The notes: a model not told the origin generated them from the sequence alone. A stretch of DNA of 64,000 nucleotides from Candidatus Chloroploca mongolica (GCF_004762035.2 NZ_SIJK02000005.1:1-64000), one strand, 5' to 3'; counted from the first letter of the stretch, positions 17,595 to 27,312 are shown. Numbers and translations are program-made.

Positions 17595-18512
17595 TCAGAG
17601 TGCATGCTCAAGCCGCCCAAAACGCCCCCGCCAGAAGTCCAGCCAACCCAGGCCCATGCCGATCCGTCCGCGGCGCGTGCGCCACTTCGGGCGCAGCCAA
17701 AGGCTGGCGTAGGTACGCAGATCCTGCAGCACCAGCGCGTGCAGCCAGGTGTCTGGTCTTGCCCCAATGGCCTGGAGAAAGAGCAGCCGATTGCGCGTCA
17801 TATAGTAGGCCAGGTACTCCTGGTCAAAGCGGGCATCGAGCGGGATTTTGTGCCAGACCTGCGCCGCTGGTACGTGCAGGATGCCATAGCCCGCCCGGGC
17901 CACCCGCACGGACCATTCAGTCTCCTCGTAGTACATAAAGAAGCGTTCGTCCAATAGCCCGGCCTGCTCAAGCACCCTGCGCTTGACCAGCAACGCACAG
18001 CCAGTGACGAAGTCCACCGGGCGCAATCCGGGATACTGGCCTGTGTCGCGCTGTCCGGTACCGTCCATCAGGCCGATCCCACGCTGCCAGTCAATCCATC
18101 CACCCGCCGACCAGATCAGGTCTGGGTCGACGTGGTAATAGATGGTCGGCCCCACCACCCCGGCCCGTGGACTTGCCTCAGCCGCCGCAACCAGAATACT
18201 CAGGAAGTCAGGGGCGACCTCTGTATCGTTGTTGAGCAGCAGCGCATAGTCATAGCCATGATCCAGGGCATAGCGCAGACCGACATTATTGCCTGCGGCA
18301 AAGCCCAGATTCGCCCCGTTCTCGATCACGGTGACGTCAGGAAACGCCGCCTGCACGCGCTCGGGCGTACCATCCTGCGACGCATTGTCGAGCACCACGA
18401 TCGTATAGCGCTCACAGGGATACGTAAGCTGTTGCAACGACTCCAGGCACGCCAGCGTATCTTCGATGCCGTTATAGCAGAGCACAAGAAGCGCAACCCT
18501 TGGTTTCATCAT
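17595..18512 (-). CDS. Family 2 glycosyltransferase
   Basis: 305 residues from the chosen start MMKPRVALLVLCYNG. Motifs: VVLDNASQDGTPE, NLGFAAGNNVGLRYA, LLLNNDTEV (Asp in the DxD position) and DERFFMYYEETEWSVRVARAGY, so it belongs with the rhamnosyltransferase-like GT2 group, as does the gene at 14091-15035. The two tandem ATGs at 18510-18512 and 18507-18509 straddle the TGA of the preceding gene, a coupling overlap. The C-terminus has Arg/Trp-rich segments that could lie on the membrane. Linkage specificity unknown. Confidence 0.9.
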   Translation of the reverse strand: MMKPRVALLVLCYNGIEDTLACLESLQQLTYPCERYTIVVLDNASQDGTPERVQAAFPDVTVIENGANLGFAAGNNVGLRYALDHGYDYALLLNNDTEVAPDFLSILVAAAEASPRAGVVGPTIYYHVDPDLIWSAGGWIDWQRGIGLMDGTGQRDTGQYPGLRPVDFVTGCALLVKRRVLEQAGLLDERFFMYYEETEWSVRVARAGYGILHVPAAQVWHKIPLDARFDQEYLAYYMTRNRLLFLQAIGARPDTWLHALVLQDLRTYASLWLRPKWRTRRGRIGMGLGWLDFWRGRFGRLEHAL

Positions 18513-19840
18513 GCAGCCTCCGGGAACAAATTTGGCTGGTGCTGAGCGATGATGCGTGTGTAGGTTGCCAGCAGACAATCCAGTTCTTCATCAATGCTTG
18601 TGGGCGTGCGCACCCCCGCCACGAGCCGGGCGAGCAGCCCTGGCTCATCACGGAGCCGCTTGATCTGGCGAGCCAGATCTTTCGCCTCACCGGGGCGGAA
18701 GTGCAAGCCGTCGACCTCATCCTGGACAAGTTCGGCCATGCCGCCAAAAGCCGAGGCGAGCACAGGCCGTCCGGCACTCTGGGCTTCCAGGATGGTCAGC
18801 GGGCTATTTTCGTACCAGATCGAGGGCACAATGAGGGCATCAACCGTCGCCAGTACCTCGGCGATCCGTCCGTTCGCAAAACGCCCGGCAAGGGTGATCC
18901 GAGGATCTTTGGCCATCAGATTGCGCAGGCGCTGCGTATAGGTTGGATGCTGGTCAAGATCGCCATACACCTGCAACTGAACCGTGCGCTCACCTTGAGG
19001 CAGCAGGCGCAACGCCTCGATGATCAGATGTACGCCTTTGTGTTGCGCAATCTGTCCGATATAGGCGAGTTGCAAAGGATTGCCCTGTGGTGGTGGTGGG
19101 GAGTCCAGGTCTTTGGTATTGATCCCAAGGCGTACAACCTGAAGCCGCGAGGGCTCAACCAGGTCACGAAACATCCCGGCGAGAAATTGTGAAGGAGCGA
19201 TCACCAGGTTCGCCAGACCGAGGGCCTTGCGTAGATAGGCGCGTCGTGCCGCCTGTTCGTGGCGGCCCGCCTCGCCATTCAAGGCAATCCAGGTACGTCC
19301 GGCGGCACCACCACTCAGTTGTTCCGTCAGGCGATAGCGCCGTTGATCCTGTTGCAAGCACCACGCACACTCAGCCGGGTCGGTTGGTGGCGTCGTGCAG
19401 ACCTTGCCATCGCTGCGCAGCAGCGTAATGCGTGGACAGAGGAACCAGTAGTCATGCAGCGTCACAATGCTCGGCACCCCGAGTTGATGGGCCACCTCAA
19501 GCACACCTGCACCAATCAAATAGCCGCTCTGCAGGTGCAGTAGATCAGGCCGTGCGGCGCGCATATAGTCTGCAACCCACGCTGCCACCATCGGGTTTGC
19601 GTAGCTCCAGTTGCTCGGTGCATTGCGCAGCCCGAGGTGCAAACGCCAGACCGAAACACCTTCATAGGTATCCTGAATTGCCTCCACCCCGACGGGCCGC
19701 TCTTCATCAAGCGTCTCGATACAGACAACCTCGGCCTCGTGGCCCTGCTCAAGCAGCCAGCGGGCCAGCCGAAAGGTGTAGAGCTCGGCCCCGGCACTGT
19801 AGCGCGGCGGAAAGTGGTGAACCGCAAGCAAGACCTTCAT
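18509..19840 (-). CDS. Family 4 glycosyltransferase
   Basis: 443 residues. MKVLLAVHHFPPRYSAGAE is the GT4 start, HDYWFLCPRITLLRSDGK follows, and a Cys cluster (C in VCTT, ECAWCLQQ) is present in the acceptor domain, seen in a subgroup of GT4 enzymes. The donor domain has GQIAQHKGVHLIIEAL and VPSIWYENSPLTILEAQSAG. It closely resembles the GT4 gene at 21714-23108 in layout, including the Cys-rich segment, suggesting an old duplication. Start overlaps the flippase stop by 4 bp. Confidence 0.9.
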   Translation of the reverse strand: MKVLLAVHHFPPRYSAGAELYTFRLARWLLEQGHEAEVVCIETLDEERPVGVEAIQDTYEGVSVWRLHLGLRNAPSNWSYANPMVAAWVADYMRAARPDLLHLQSGYLIGAGVLEVAHQLGVPSIVTLHDYWFLCPRITLLRSDGKVCTTPPTDPAECAWCLQQDQRRYRLTEQLSGGAAGRTWIALNGEAGRHEQAARRAYLRKALGLANLVIAPSQFLAGMFRDLVEPSRLQVVRLGINTKDLDSPPPPQGNPLQLAYIGQIAQHKGVHLIIEALRLLPQGERTVQLQVYGDLDQHPTYTQRLRNLMAKDPRITLAGRFANGRIAEVLATVDALIVPSIWYENSPLTILEAQSAGRPVLASAFGGMAELVQDEVDGLHFRPGEAKDLARQIKRLRDEPGLLARLVAGVRTPTSIDEELDCLLATYTRIIAQHQPNLFPEAA

Positions 19841-21312
19841 AGTGCCCCCTGCTGTGGTTCCGCCGCTGCACGACGTGCGGCGAGCAAGCCACGCACAAAG
19901 ATCGCTTCTTCACGCCCTACGACCCGCAATGCAAGGAGCAGCCCACTATAGACGAGGGCGCCCAACGAAATCGTTACGACGACCGGCCACTCACGTCCAA
20001 CATAGACGAGCAATCCCATCACACCGACAGCGGCAACCGTACGCACCAGTTCACGCCACTGCATCTGCCCAAGCATATCGCGCAACAGCCAGAGATACTG
20101 GCTCACCAGGACAACCTCGGTGACAACGGTAATGATCGCCGCAGCGGCGACACCATAGAACGGGATCAGGGCCAGGTTTGCGACAATATTGATGCTGCTA
20201 CTGATCATAATTGCCCGCGCCACCTTGACTTCGCGCCCGGCAATAACGACCACATACCCCAGAAACTCGGATAAAAACATCAGCGGCACCGCCCAGATCA
20301 GCACCGCCAGCAACGGGGCCGCCGGTGCATACGCCGGCCCAAAGAGCAGCGCCACAATGGGATCTGCCAACAGATAACCACCAACCGCAATTGGCAAGGC
20401 CACCAGCATCAAATAGCGCAACATCCGCTCGTAGATCTGCGGCAACGTCTCGGGGGCCGTCGTCGCCTGCCGCGAGAGCGACGGATAGAGCGCGGTATTG
20501 AGTACATTCGAGAGCGTGACGAGGGCAAAGATCAGATTGTAGGCGGCATTGTAATGGCCGGTAGGCGTATCGCCGCTAAAGATATTGAGCAACACCGTAT
20601 CAAAACGGTACGAAATGCCGAGTGTCAGGCCAATCACGCCAAAAGGGAATGCCGCCCGCAACAACGAAAGCCAGCGCGCGCGACTGATCCGCCCGAGCCT
20701 GATCCCAAGCGGCTTCAAGGCCCGGACAACCAAGAGCGTCATCACGAAGACCCCGGCCATCGTTGCGAAAATCAGGCCATAGTAGCCGAAACCAAGCCAG
20801 AGGGCAAAGCCCCCAAGCACCACAAAAATCAACTGATTGACCACCTGCACGCCAGCGGTCAGATCAAGCCGCTCGTAGCCGGCAAGAATGGCGCTGCTAC
20901 TGCCATGCACCGCATAGATAAGCACCGTGACCGAATTGAGCGCAATAGCGCCAATCATCAGGCCAGGGCGCCCGGTCAACACGGCCGCAGTCACCACACA
21001 GATCCCGGCCACAACCGCCAGCATCAGGCGCAGCACAAGCACATCGGCATAGAGATCCCTGATGCGCTCGGGACCATCGGGAGCATCGCGCAGCCGGGCC
21101 ACCTCGCGCACTGTATACGGAGCCAGCCCGAGATCGGCGATGAAGAGAAAGACCGTGCCAAAACCGATCACCGCAGCATACTGACCAAAATCGGTCGCCC
21201 CCAAATTGCGAATGATCAGCACCGTGAAGGCAAACGACAAAAACTTGATCGCAAGTTGTGCGATCAAGCCCACGGCGGAATTACGCAAAATAGTTCGCGA
21301 AAGTTGCTGCAT
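19837..21312 (-). CDS. Polysaccharide flippase (Wzx/MVF-like), first copy
   Basis: 491 residues with about fourteen membrane segments. N-terminal ILRNSAVGLIAQLAIKFLSF and IRNLGATDFGQYAAVIGF are the hallmark of the oligosaccharide flippase (polysaccharide synthase) family. It should move undecaprenyl-linked repeat units across the cytoplasmic membrane. Two more flippases occur in the window (25501 and 57627), so several different units or a multi-step export may be served. The ATG at 21312 has no strong ribosome site, and 400 bp of intergenic DNA precede it. Confidence 0.9.
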   Translation of the reverse strand: MQQLSRTILRNSAVGLIAQLAIKFLSFAFTVLIIRNLGATDFGQYAAVIGFGTVFLFIADLGLAPYTVREVARLRDAPDGPERIRDLYADVLVLRLMLAVVAGICVVTAAVLTGRPGLMIGAIALNSVTVLIYAVHGSSSAILAGYERLDLTAGVQVVNQLIFVVLGGFALWLGFGYYGLIFATMAGVFVMTLLVVRALKPLGIRLGRISRARWLSLLRAAFPFGVIGLTLGISYRFDTVLLNIFSGDTPTGHYNAAYNLIFALVTLSNVLNTALYPSLSRQATTAPETLPQIYERMLRYLMLVALPIAVGGYLLADPIVALLFGPAYAPAAPLLAVLIWAVPLMFLSEFLGYVVVIAGREVKVARAIMISSSINIVANLALIPFYGVAAAAIITVVTEVVLVSQYLWLLRDMLGQMQWRELVRTVAAVGVMGLLVYVGREWPVVVTISLGALVYSGLLLALRVVGREEAIFVRGLLAARRAAAEPQQGAL

Positions 21313-21380
21313 CAGTTCCCGTACGTCGACGAACGACGCCTTCTTCTTGGTAGTCTATAAGGTACGTTTCCCGCGGTATT

Positions 21381-21454
21381 GTCACCCTGAGCGCAAGCGA
21401 AGGGTCTCAGGCGTCCCAATGGCAGAGATGCTTCGCTACTCCGTTCGGGGTGAC
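21381..21454. repeat. Imperfect palindromic dispersed element
   Basis: gtcaccctgagcg at 21381 is answered by cggggtgac ending at 21454, with internal gcgaag / cttcgc arms. Sequences of this look are common as intergenic palindromes in many bacterial genomes. The rest of the 21313-21713 gap holds a 12-bp palindrome near 21500-21511 (ggcccgcgggcc) and no gene. Confidence 0.65.
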
Positions 21455-21640
21455 AAGGGCGGGCCTGGGCAACACCCTGGTTGCTCACGGCATCACTGGC
21501 CCGCGGGCCACTTGGTGCTCAACATGACACGTTCCTTCGCAAGGCCTTGTGCCTGTTCCCTGGGGACGACTACAGCATACGCGAGTGAGGTAACTTCCCG
21601 CTAAATTCAGGCGAAACAGAAGTGACAGTTTTGTATAGTT

Positions 21641-21681
21641 GCGGCTGGGAGCGCGGGCCACTGGCCCGTGCTCCCAGCCGC
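21641..21681. repeat. 19-bp hairpin 3' of GT4 gene
   Basis: 21641-21659 pairs with 21663-21681 over 19 bp with one mismatch and a 3 nt loop. It begins 32 nt past the stop of the GT4 gene ending at 21714. GC-rich stem, no U-tract on the far side. Confidence 0.8.
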
Positions 21682-21713
21682 AGGGTGACACGTATGCATC
21701 TCAGGCTTCCTGT

Positions 21714-23108
21714 CTACCGGGGCGTATGACACGGTGTGGCAGTATCGCCCCAGTTTCGTTCGTGGGCGCTGGTTCGTTCGTTGTTGCTGGCGGGTGTTTG
21801 TTGCCGGGTAAGCTGTTGATAGAGTCCTTCAAGCCGATCCATAGCTGCTTGGTGCGAGAAGAAGGGCATTGCGTTGGCCCGCAGGTGCGGCAGCAGCTCT
21901 GGCTCATCCAGCAAGCGTTGTAGATTCTGCGCCAATTCGTTGGGGTCATCCACAGCAAAAAGAAGACCGTTGCGGTTGTGCTCAACGAGTTCGGCAATGC
22001 CGCCAAGCTTTGTGCCCACAATTGGTACACCTACAGCCTGGGCCTCGAGAATGCTGTTGGGGCTGTTCTCAACCCAGCGCGACGGTACCACGACAACATC
22101 AAGCTGTGCCAGCACTTCCCACACCCCACTGCCCTGATAGGTGCCGTGCCAGGTAGCATCGGGGAGTTGCGCGAGCTCCTGACGAAGCTGCTGCTCGTAG
22201 TCTGGTTCACCTGCTGCCGAGCCATAGATCTCAAGACGGCGCGGTTGCGTTCCACGCAGCTTCTTCCACGCTTCAATCAGGAGATCCACGCCTTTGTGGG
22301 GCTTGACCTGGCCGAGATAGCCAACGCGCAAGGTGGCTTCGTTGGTACGCAGAGGGCATTGTGTCAACTCGACCCCCTGCCGCCAGACGCACATTCGTTT
22401 CTCATTTGTCCCGTGGCGCTGATAAAAATTAGCCAGGAATTGCGACGGAGCCAGCAAGACATCGGCTTTGGCGAGCGCCGCTTGCAGCCGTGCTGCGCGC
22501 GACGCCTGGGCCGGCAAGCCGAGCATGGGGCCGAGCAGATTGTCGGGTTGCACGAGTGACCAGGCCATATCAGCATTATTGGGTGATAGCTGCGCCGGCA
22601 GGCGAAAACGACGATGCTGTTCGGCATGGCAACGCGCACAGCCAACCTGACTCGGCTCGTCACACCGTTTGCCCAGCGGGGTCAGCAGATTGATGCGATG
22701 ACAGTGCCACCAGTAGTCGGTGAGATCAATCACCACGCGTACCCGGCGCGCGACTGCCGCATCAACGGTAGACGCCCCAAGCAGATACCCGCTGAAGAGA
22801 TGCAGCAACTCGGGATGCCAGTCGTCAATCACCCGACCAACGGCGGCCCCAAGCTCGGGATGGTCATAACTCCAACGAAAGGGATCGGGGTTCGCACCAC
22901 CACTGAAGGCCATGCGCCATACATCAATCCCATCCTGCGCACGATGCGTCATCCGCAGATCCGTGTGTTCGGCGTTATCGGTGTGAATACAGACGACGGC
23001 CACGTCATGACCGCGTTCAGCCATCGCACGGGCGGTACGCTCGGCTCGTCGTTCGGCACCTCCATTATGTTCGGGTGGATACCCATGCACTGCGATGAGA
23101 ATACGCAT
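21714..23108 (-). CDS. Family 4 glycosyltransferase
   Basis: 464 residues. MRILIAVHGYPPEHNGGAE starts the GT4 fold; the acceptor domain has a Cys pair (VGCARCHAEQ) like the enzyme at 18509-19840; the donor domain has GYLGQVKPHKGVDLLIEAW and VPSRWVENSPNSILEAQAVG. The C-terminal 25 residues are Gln/Asn/Arg-rich and outside the fold. It lies 18 bp after the SpeD-like gene and is probably co-transcribed with it. Donor sugar unknown. Confidence 0.9.
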   Translation of the reverse strand: MRILIAVHGYPPEHNGGAERRAERTARAMAERGHDVAVVCIHTDNAEHTDLRMTHRAQDGIDVWRMAFSGGANPDPFRWSYDHPELGAAVGRVIDDWHPELLHLFSGYLLGASTVDAAVARRVRVVIDLTDYWWHCHRINLLTPLGKRCDEPSQVGCARCHAEQHRRFRLPAQLSPNNADMAWSLVQPDNLLGPMLGLPAQASRAARLQAALAKADVLLAPSQFLANFYQRHGTNEKRMCVWRQGVELTQCPLRTNEATLRVGYLGQVKPHKGVDLLIEAWKKLRGTQPRRLEIYGSAAGEPDYEQQLRQELAQLPDATWHGTYQGSGVWEVLAQLDVVVVPSRWVENSPNSILEAQAVGVPIVGTKLGGIAELVEHNRNGLLFAVDDPNELAQNLQRLLDEPELLPHLRANAMPFFSHQAAMDRLEGLYQQLTRQQTPASNNERTSAHERNWGDTATPCHTPR

Positions 23109-23126
23109 CCATATGTCTTTCTTTTT

Positions 23127-23546
23127 TCATCGTTGATTTTGCCACATATGCAATTCGCGTTTCACATCACGTTCCCAGTGAATGCCCCGGTCGGCCACCT
23201 GGCGCTCGATAATTTCATAGCTGCCAAAGTGTTGCTCAATAACCTCTTCGGCTAAGATTGGATCAAATGGCTTGCACGAAAACACATCTAAAAAAGCTTG
23301 GCCGAGGTGTGGGTAGGTGTGGATCGCAGCGTGTGATTCGTACAGGATCACCACACCTGAACATCCCGCATGATCGGGTGGGCCATCTTCACGCCCGGCG
23401 AGCGGCCCCGCCAGGATGCGCATATCGAGCCGCCTGACCAGATCGATCAGAAACCCGTTCACTGCCGCTTCATTATCCAAGGCTTCCTGATTGGCAATGG
23501 CCCCGAGCCGCATGGTAAGGTGTACGCCGTAGATATCACGTGACAT
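23127..23546 (-). CDS. speD: SpeD-like pyruvoyl-dependent decarboxylase
   Basis: 139 residues, the size of class 1B S-adenosylmethionine decarboxylases. YESHAAIHTYPHLGQAF and VDVF-type LDVFSC show the self-processing and catalytic residues with canonical spacing: Ser71 (source of the pyruvoyl group after E70-S71 cleavage), His76 and Cys91, the same 5- and 15-residue steps as in the Thermotoga enzyme. AdoMet decarboxylase supplies the aminopropyl donor for spermidine; some SpeD homologues instead decarboxylate ornithine or arginine, and residues seen here do not settle which. ATG at 23544-23546 is chosen because AAGGAGGA lies 8 nt before it; it overlaps the asparagine-synthetase-like gene by 11 bp. 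Location inside a sugar-transferase operon is unusual. Confidence 0.85.
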   Translation of the reverse strand: MSRDIYGVHLTMRLGAIANQEALDNEAAVNGFLIDLVRRLDMRILAGPLAGREDGPPDHAGCSGVVILYESHAAIHTYPHLGQAFLDVFSCKPFDPILAEEVIEQHFGSYEIIERQVADRGIHWERDVKRELHMWQNQR

Positions 23547-25479
23547 AGTCTTCCTCCTTGTTAGTAATGAGCTCTCTTCCGTCTGGTGATGCGACATCAA
23601 ACAGCCGCCGCATCACCATCTCCAGGGTCAGCAGTGGTGCGATTTTGCCAATCGTCCAGAGTTGCTCGCCGGCAAGATGCTGCTGCCACAGCGAACGTAC
23701 CGCTGCTTGGTCAAACAGGCCGCGCTCGAGGGTGCGCTGATCAAAGAGGACGCTCTCGGCCCAGTTCCGTAGATCAGTGCGGAGATACGCTTCGTAATCA
23801 GCATAGAGACGCGGTCGTTGGGGAAAGAGCCCCCCAACACGTCGGTTGATCCAGGCCTTGCCTCGGCGCAAGAACCCGTCACCGTTGCGGAACAACTGGC
23901 TGCTATGGGGCAACCGGTCGTCTTTTTCGTAGGGCACTAGGGCGAGTTCCGGTTTGCGTTTGGTGAGAATAGCCCGCCGGAACTCCGGTTGCGTGCGGAT
24001 CGTGTCGGGCAAACAATACATAAAGTCAACAAAGCTGTAGTCGAAATAGGGACAACGTACCTCAAGCATTGAGCGTTGCGTGACGATCTGATTTTGTAGG
24101 CTGCGCCGAATCAGATTCTGGATAATAAAGTAGTCGGTGCGATGCGCGGGGCGGTAGTGACGTGTACGGGCGAGTTCTTGTCGCATCGATTCAAAGGCTC
24201 GATCCCGCAGATGAGTGCGGCCTGCTCCACTCAGCAGACTCGCCGCCTCACCTTCGCTCATGCCAGGCCAGGTGACATCTTGGCAAAAGGCGCGAAACAT
24301 GCGTTCATAAAAGGCTGTCTCGTCGGGTGGATGCCGATAATAGCGGTCAGCCTGATGCTCTTCGAGCACGGCAAACCCGCCCATCGTCGTGCCACCATCC
24401 CAGCCGCTCAGGTTCACATCCATATGCTGGCGTGCCGTGGCGAGCATGCTAATCCCGTGGGCGTGCATCCAGCTATGCATGCCTTCGGTCAGGGCTAGGT
24501 GCAGGTCGTGATAGGTCAGCACCCACCGTCCATCTTCCAGGGGTACCCAATGATGTTCAGCCCCGGCGCGGCGGGCGAGCCGTGCGGCATAGACGACATC
24601 ACGACTGCCCGGTGCACCAAAGGTGAAGGTCGGCGGTGGCGTGGGCTGATCGGCAAAGGCGAGAATGATACGCCCATCCAGCCCACCACTCAAGAAAATC
24701 CCCGGGCGTAACGGCGGCGCCGTCATCGCCTGAATTGCCCGTTGAAAGAGGCGACTCGCTTCCTCAACCGCTTCGTCAAAGGTCAGACCGGTGATTTCGC
24801 CTATCTGATCCCAGTCCCAATACTGCTCAAGGCTTAGTTGATTATGCTCCAGGTCGTAGCGCAGCAGCGAGGCGGGTGGCAAAAGCTGCACATCCGCAAA
24901 CCAGGTTTTGTTGCCGAGCAGTTGCTGAAAACGTAGATACTCGGCCAGCGCCGTTTCGTTGAGCCGCTGCGGTACCTCGGGCGCACTGATCACCCCTTTG
25001 AGCTCGGGCGCAAAGGCGAAGGCACCCCGGGCATAGGCATAGTAGTGTGGGTAGAGCCCGTAGCGATCGTTGATGAGCCAGAGGATCTGTGTCCGGCCAT
25101 CCCAGATGCTGCAGGTGAAGGCCCCATCAAGCTTGGTCAGCCCACTGGCCCCGTCGCGCAGAAAGAGGGCCAGCGCAAACTCGGCCGCACTTGCCTTGCT
25201 GTCTAGCCATCCTTCCCGTTCAAGCTGGTGGCGCTGCGCCTCCTGGAAGTAAAACTCACCGGCTAGGCAGAGCGCCACCTTGCCATCAGCGCTTTGCGCC
25301 GGTTGGGGTTGCTGATTGAGCAAACCAATATGCCGTCGCCCGAGGGCTACCTGCGGGCTGATCACCGTCTGTTCAAGCTGCTGGGTGAAGACATGGCGCA
25401 TTCGTGCGCCCATCGTCTGGATCACCTGGGCAACGGGTTGGGCTGTTGTGCGGCCAAGATAACCAAAAACTCCACTCAC
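23536..25479 (-). CDS. Asparagine-synthetase-like protein with altered active sites
   Basis: 647 residues with the two-domain layout of AsnB: an N-terminal class II glutaminase-like domain (about 2-200, with LAGEFYF, LDGAF and NDRYGLYPHYY) and a C-terminal adenylating domain (about 235-600). The protein begins MSGVFGYLG, so the Cys nucleophile of glutaminases is replaced by Ser, and the ATP-pyrophosphatase loop reads SGGLDGR (264-270) instead of SGGxDS. It is therefore unlikely to make asparagine from glutamine in the usual way; it may adenylate a carboxylate for amide formation with another amine, as related beta-lactam synthetases do, or be regulatory. It overlaps the SpeD-like gene, an attractive source of an amine substrate (inference). 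Confidence 0.85.
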   Translation of the reverse strand: MSGVFGYLGRTTAQPVAQVIQTMGARMRHVFTQQLEQTVISPQVALGRRHIGLLNQQPQPAQSADGKVALCLAGEFYFQEAQRHQLEREGWLDSKASAAEFALALFLRDGASGLTKLDGAFTCSIWDGRTQILWLINDRYGLYPHYYAYARGAFAFAPELKGVISAPEVPQRLNETALAEYLRFQQLLGNKTWFADVQLLPPASLLRYDLEHNQLSLEQYWDWDQIGEITGLTFDEAVEEASRLFQRAIQAMTAPPLRPGIFLSGGLDGRIILAFADQPTPPPTFTFGAPGSRDVVYAARLARRAGAEHHWVPLEDGRWVLTYHDLHLALTEGMHSWMHAHGISMLATARQHMDVNLSGWDGGTTMGGFAVLEEHQADRYYRHPPDETAFYERMFRAFCQDVTWPGMSEGEAASLLSGAGRTHLRDRAFESMRQELARTRHYRPAHRTDYFIIQNLIRRSLQNQIVTQRSMLEVRCPYFDYSFVDFMYCLPDTIRTQPEFRRAILTKRKPELALVPYEKDDRLPHSSQLFRNGDGFLRRGKAWINRRVGGLFPQRPRLYADYEAYLRTDLRNWAESVLFDQRTLERGLFDQAAVRSLWQQHLAGEQLWTIGKIAPLLTLEMVMRRLFDVASPDGRELITNKEEDYVT

Positions 25480-25500
25480 GGCGCTTGCTCCATTCTTCTT

Positions 25501-26991
25501 CTAGGGTGTCGTTGTCCGCAATCGTCGTAGTCGTTCGAGGCCCTGATTGATCAAGGCTTGATCAACGAGCCGCAGCCCGAGGGCCATGACTCCATAACTT
25601 GTTATGCCAATGATCACCGCCACAGGCAGGGGCAAATCTCGTCCCAACGCAACAGCCACGCCCATCACGACCGAGGCAAGCACAATGCGAAACATACGCG
25701 AACCGAGGGCCTCAAGCCGCATGCGTTTGCCGAGCAGGCCAAGAAAGAGCAGGGCACAGATGCCGTCGGTGATCACGGTGATCGCAGCTGCCGCGATGAT
25801 GCCATAGGCGGGAATGAAGATGAGGTTCAACCCGATATTCAAGATGGTGCCGAGCAGGTAGATGCGTGCCGCCGGCCATTCCAGGCCCATCGCGACCGCT
25901 GCACTCCCGCAAAAGGCGGTGAAGAGCAATAAGGGGATATCCCAGGCGAGGATGGCGAGGGCCGGCCCGCCGGGGGCAAAGGCCGTGCCAAAGAGGGTCG
26001 TCGTGACTGGTGTGGCGAGCAGGCTTAGCCCAACTGCCGCCGGCAGACCAAAAAACGCGAGCCAGCCTACGGTCGTACTTGTCCAGGCCTGTACCTGTTC
26101 GGGGTCATTGACGTGTTCGCGCGCCAGCGAGGGCGTCATTGTCAATAACAATCCATCGGCAACGGCCACGAGCTTGAAGACGAGGCCATAGACCGCGCTG
26201 TACCATCCCACTTCGCTATCGCTGCGCAGACTACTCAAGATAACGGCATCGGCATTGAAGTTGAAGGTGAGCGCGAGCGACGTCAGGCCAAAGGGAATGC
26301 CTGCAACGAGCAGGGTCGGCCAGCGGGTCAGATGGATGATCGGACGCAATGATCCGAGGCCGAGCCGTCGAATAAGCCGAATTGCCATCAGGATCTGGAC
26401 CGGCAAAATCAGGTAGCCAATGCTCAGCAAGCCCAGCACCCCGCCACCGAGCCACAGAACAACCAGACTGATCCCGATGCTCATCAATTGTGTGCGCACC
26501 TGGATCGCCGCGACTGCATCGAAACGCTCGGCCGCATTGAGCACCGAGAGCAACGGCATAAAGAGCGCCGCCAGCACAAAGGTGCCCGCATAGAGTACCA
26601 CGCCCATCACGAGATCCGGGTGATACCCAAAGCTCCAGGCAATGATCGGCAGCACCACAATCGCCGCAACTGCGAGGATGATGCGGAGCGCCATCAGATC
26701 GCCGAGCACCTCTTGAATCTTGCCGCCGTCGCGAGCCAGATTGCGCTCGACATACTGGGTCATGCCGAGTTCAAAGAAGACCCCGAACATCCCGACGAAC
26801 GCGATCACCGCTGCATACTGACCATACCCACTCGCGCCGAGCAGGCGCACAACTGCAATCAGATAGAAAAAGTTTGCAGCTTTAAGGCCCCAACTCGCCA
26901 CCGTGATGACAAGCGTATTCCGCAAAATAATCTGAGCAAGATCACGTTGTTCTGAAGACTGATTGTTTTGTTGCTTTTGTTGCTCTGTCAT
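25501..26991 (-). CDS. Polysaccharide flippase (Wzx/MVF-like), second copy
   Basis: 496 residues, about fourteen membrane segments, with ILRNTLVITVASWGLKAANF and RLLGASGYGQYAAVIAF at the N-terminus as in the oligosaccharide flippase family. It shares layout with the flippase at 19837-21312 but differs clearly in sequence. The N-terminal 20 residues are Gln/Asn-rich and cytoplasmic. 21 bp from the following asparagine-synthetase-like gene, suggesting co-transcription. It likely exports a lipid-linked glycan precursor. Confidence 0.9.
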   Translation of the reverse strand: MTEQQKQQNNQSSEQRDLAQIILRNTLVITVASWGLKAANFFYLIAVVRLLGASGYGQYAAVIAFVGMFGVFFELGMTQYVERNLARDGGKIQEVLGDLMALRIILAVAAIVVLPIIAWSFGYHPDLVMGVVLYAGTFVLAALFMPLLSVLNAAERFDAVAAIQVRTQLMSIGISLVVLWLGGGVLGLLSIGYLILPVQILMAIRLIRRLGLGSLRPIIHLTRWPTLLVAGIPFGLTSLALTFNFNADAVILSSLRSDSEVGWYSAVYGLVFKLVAVADGLLLTMTPSLAREHVNDPEQVQAWTSTTVGWLAFFGLPAAVGLSLLATPVTTTLFGTAFAPGGPALAILAWDIPLLLFTAFCGSAAVAMGLEWPAARIYLLGTILNIGLNLIFIPAYGIIAAAAITVITDGICALLFLGLLGKRMRLEALGSRMFRIVLASVVMGVAVALGRDLPLPVAVIIGITSYGVMALGLRLVDQALINQGLERLRRLRTTTP

Positions 26992-27174
26992 TATCCATAC
27001 ATAGAACGTTTCCAGATCGTTTGACGTAATGCAGTTACTCTGGAAATGCCCGTAGAATGGGACACTACTCTGGTTTCATGTTTAGCTGGTACTACCCAGC
27101 ATACCGTAGCCTGGTAACACTGTCCTAAATCTTGTGCTCTATGAGGTGACAGTTTTGTTTGGGCCGCACATTGC

Positions 27175-27312
27175 GCCCTTGCGCCTTTGCGTCAAAACAA
27201 ATAAGCTCACGCGAAGGCGCGAAGGCGCGAAGGGGTAACGCACCTAGGCTAAAACCTTTGTGCCCTTGCGCCTTTGCGTCAAAACAAATAAGCTCACGCG
27301 AAGGCGCGAAGG
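27175..27312. repeat. 51-bp direct repeats of a dispersed hairpin element
   Basis: 27175-27225 and 27262-27312 are identical 51-bp copies, each containing gcgcctttgcgt and acgcgaaggcgc arms (one mismatch) around a 16 nt centre. The second copy ends 3 bp before the stop codon of the gene ending at 27316. The remaining 26992-27174 interval holds no gene that I can see. Confidence 0.88.

Noticed and set aside
23127-23546. SpeD as part of an ordinary spermidine operon
   Set aside because: No soluble SpeE or arginase/decarboxylase gene is beside it; the nearby synthase-like protein is membrane-fused and lacks the DSSDP motif. Standard spermidine synthesis is not excluded but not supported by context.
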